Source: Bryobacteraceae bacterium
GTDB lineage: Bacteria; Acidobacteriota; Terriglobia; Bryobacterales; Bryobacteraceae
Length of the DNA: 6,673 nucleotides
NCBI GenBank assembly: GCA_025350445.1
Contig: JANXXV010000884.1
Span: 1 to 6,673, forward strand
Reading direction: 5' to 3'
Part shown: positions 5,304 to 6,673 of the stretch, piece by piece
Position numbering within the stretch: position 1 is the stretch's first letter
Layout of the letters: every line of letters begins with the position of its first letter
Program-made: the position numbers and the translations under genes
The notes under the pieces: generated by a model
The model's database searches: none
Told to the model about the DNA's origin: nothing
What the model saw: only the letters and a program-made list of their open reading frames with translations

Positions 5304-6673
5304 ATGGCTCAGATTCGGGCGGATGAGATAACGCGGGTCCTGCGGGACGAGATCGAGAACTACGATAGCGCGGTGAGCGTTACCGAGACCGGATTTGTCA
5401 TCTCGGTTGGCGACGGTATTGCCCGCATCCACGGTTTGGAAACGGTAATGGCCGGCGAATTGATCGAGTTTTCGCACGGCGTTTCGGGCATCGCATTGAA
5501 TCTGGAAGAAGACCAGGTGGGCGCGGTGCTGTTGGGCGACTACACCGAGCTAAAGGAAGGCGACGAGGTGCGGCGCACGGGCCGGATCATGTCGATTCCG
5601 GTGGGCGAGGCAATGATTGGACGGGTGGTGGACGCGCTGGGGCGCCCGATTGACGATAAAGGCCCGGTGGACACGCATCAGTTCAATCCGCTGGAAGCGC
5701 TGGCTCCCGGCGTAGTGGATCGTCAACCTGTAAAAGAGCCGCTGCAGACCGGCATTAAAGCAATTGACGCGATGATTCCGATTGGCCGGGGCCAACGGGA
5801 ACTGATCATCGGGGACCGGCAGACCGGAAAGACGACGATCGCGCTGGACACGATCTACAACCAGAAGGGCGGCGACGTGATTTGTATTTACGTCGCTATC
5901 GGACAGAAGCGGTCGACTGTGGCGCAGGTTGTGAAGACGTTGACCAATCTGGGCGCCATGGATTACACCATTGTGGTGGCGGCCACTGCTTCCGATCCGG
6001 CGCCCATGCAGTACATTGCTCCTTACGCCGGTTGCGCGCTTGGCGAATATTTCCGCGACAAGGGCATGCATGCGCTGGTGATCTACGACGATCTATCGAA
6101 GCATGCCGCGGCGTACCGTGAAATTTCGCTGCTGCTGCGCCGTCCTCCGGGGCGCGAGGCGTATCCTGGAGACGTATTCTATTTGCACAGCCGTTTGCTC
6201 GAGCGGGCGGCGAAACTTTCCAAGGAAAAGGGCGGCGGATCGCTGACCGCGCTTCCGTTCATTGAGACGCAGGCCGGCGACGTTTCGGCCTACATTCCAA
6301 CGAACGTGATTTCGATCACGGACGGGCAGATCTTCCTTGAAGCGGATCTGTTCAATTCAAATCAACGGCCCGCCATCAACGTTGGTATATCGGTCAGCCG
6401 CGTGGGTGGTTCGGCACAGATTAAAGCAATGCGGTCGATTGCCGGCACGCTAAGGCTGGATCTTGCTCAGTATCGGGAACTGGCGGCGTTCTCGCAGTTT
6501 GGTTCGGACCTGGATAAGGCCTCGCAAGCGCAGTTAAACCGCGGAGCGCGGCTGGTGGAGATTCTGAAGCAGGGGCAATTACAGCCGCTGCCGGTAGAAA
6601 AACAGGTACTGATCATCTTCGCCGGAACCAACGCATACCTCGACGATCTTCCTGTTGCGCAGATCCGGAGCTT
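5304..6673 (+). CDS. atpA: F-type ATP synthase subunit alpha (partial, N-terminal 456 codons)
   Basis: The frame runs open from the ATG at 5304 to the window edge; the family is about 500-510 residues, so only about 50 C-terminal residues are missing. Alpha alternates with beta in the F1 hexamer and carries the non-catalytic nucleotide sites. Visible signatures are the N-terminal beta-barrel ([21 protein letters not shown], in part), the P-loop GDRQTGKTT (170-178, Lys176), the Walker B region [16 protein letters not shown] (257-272), [20 protein letters not shown] (279-298) and the [10 protein letters not shown] segment (363-372), whose Arg366 matches the alpha arginine that reaches into the catalytic site. 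All expected key residues are present. The start is supported by GGGAAAGGA about 10 nt upstream and by alignment of MAQIRADEI with family N-termini. It follows atpH by 24 nt; gamma, beta and epsilon genes are expected downstream. Confidence 0.97.
   Translation, partial: MAQIRADEITRVLRDEIENYDSAVSVTETGFVISVGDGIARIHGLETVMAGELIEFSHGVSGIALNLEEDQVGAVLLGDYTELKEGDEVRRTGRIMSIPVGEAMIGRVVDALGRPIDDKGPVDTHQFNPLEALAPGVVDRQPVKEPLQTGIKAIDAMIPIGRGQRELIIGDRQTGKTTIALDTIYNQKGGDVICIYVAIGQKRSTVAQVVKTLTNLGAMDYTIVVAATASDPAPMQYIAPYAGCALGEYFRDKGMHALVIYDDLSKHAAAYREISLLLRRPPGREAYPGDVFYLHSRLLERAAKLSKEKGGGSLTALPFIETQAGDVSAYIPTNVISITDGQIFLEADLFNSNQRPAINVGISVSRVGGSAQIKAMRSIAGTLRLDLAQYRELAAFSQFGSDLDKASQAQLNRGARLVEILKQGQLQPLPVEKQVLIIFAGTNAYLDDLPVAQIRS

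Noticed and set aside
5550..6071. 173-codon minus-strand open frame
   Set aside because: It is a shadow of atpA, whose frame carries all diagnostic motifs; the antisense product is His/Arg-rich without a domain.

Overview
The window looks like a chromosomal segment from an Acidobacteriota member, probably of the Solibacter/Bryobacter kind. This is inferred from the gene families, not from a marker gene. It carries a large outer-membrane receptor with a carboxypeptidase-regulatory-like N-terminus and phrases common in the expanded Acidobacteria receptor families (for example SGTNDWHGSAF and PFAGNVIPASRFDP). It also carries a ToxR-like membrane regulator of a type frequent in that phylum, and an F-type ATP synthase cluster with two b-type subunits.

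Layout. From the left edge to 1711, on the minus strand, is the N-terminal 570 codons of a TonB-dependent-receptor-like protein; its C-terminal barrel lies beyond the window. The 438 bp at 1712-2149 is a divergent regulatory region. It holds a good candidate promoter for the receptor, a structured receptor leader with two abutting dyads, a 14-bp tandem duplication containing the receptor ribosome-binding site, two copies of a paired TTACGG direct repeat, and a weaker promoter for the rightward gene. At 2150-3445, on the plus strand, is a 431-aa protein with an N-terminal OmpR/ToxR-like winged helix, one membrane segment and a periplasmic domain I do not recognise. A 217-bp spacer (3446-3662) with an 8-bp inverted repeat and a weak candidate promoter precedes the ATP synthase genes.

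From 3663 to the right edge the order is b'-type subunit, b subunit (TTG start, apparent signal peptide), delta subunit, and the first 456 codons of alpha. The first three genes are joined by a 4-nt overlap and a 1-nt gap, and alpha follows after 24 nt, so they form one operon that presumably continues with gamma, beta and epsilon. The a and c subunit genes are not immediately upstream, which implies a split ATP synthase locus.

The most interesting part is the receptor/regulator pair. A membrane-anchored winged-helix regulator is divergent from an outer-membrane receptor, and one paired direct repeat lies 5 bp upstream of the receptor -35 box, where an OmpR/ToxR-type activator would bind. Regulation of the receptor by its neighbour, with the periplasmic domain sensing an envelope signal, is a coherent but untested hypothesis. 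The ATP synthase genes are ordinary apart from the start codon, the leader peptide and the split arrangement.
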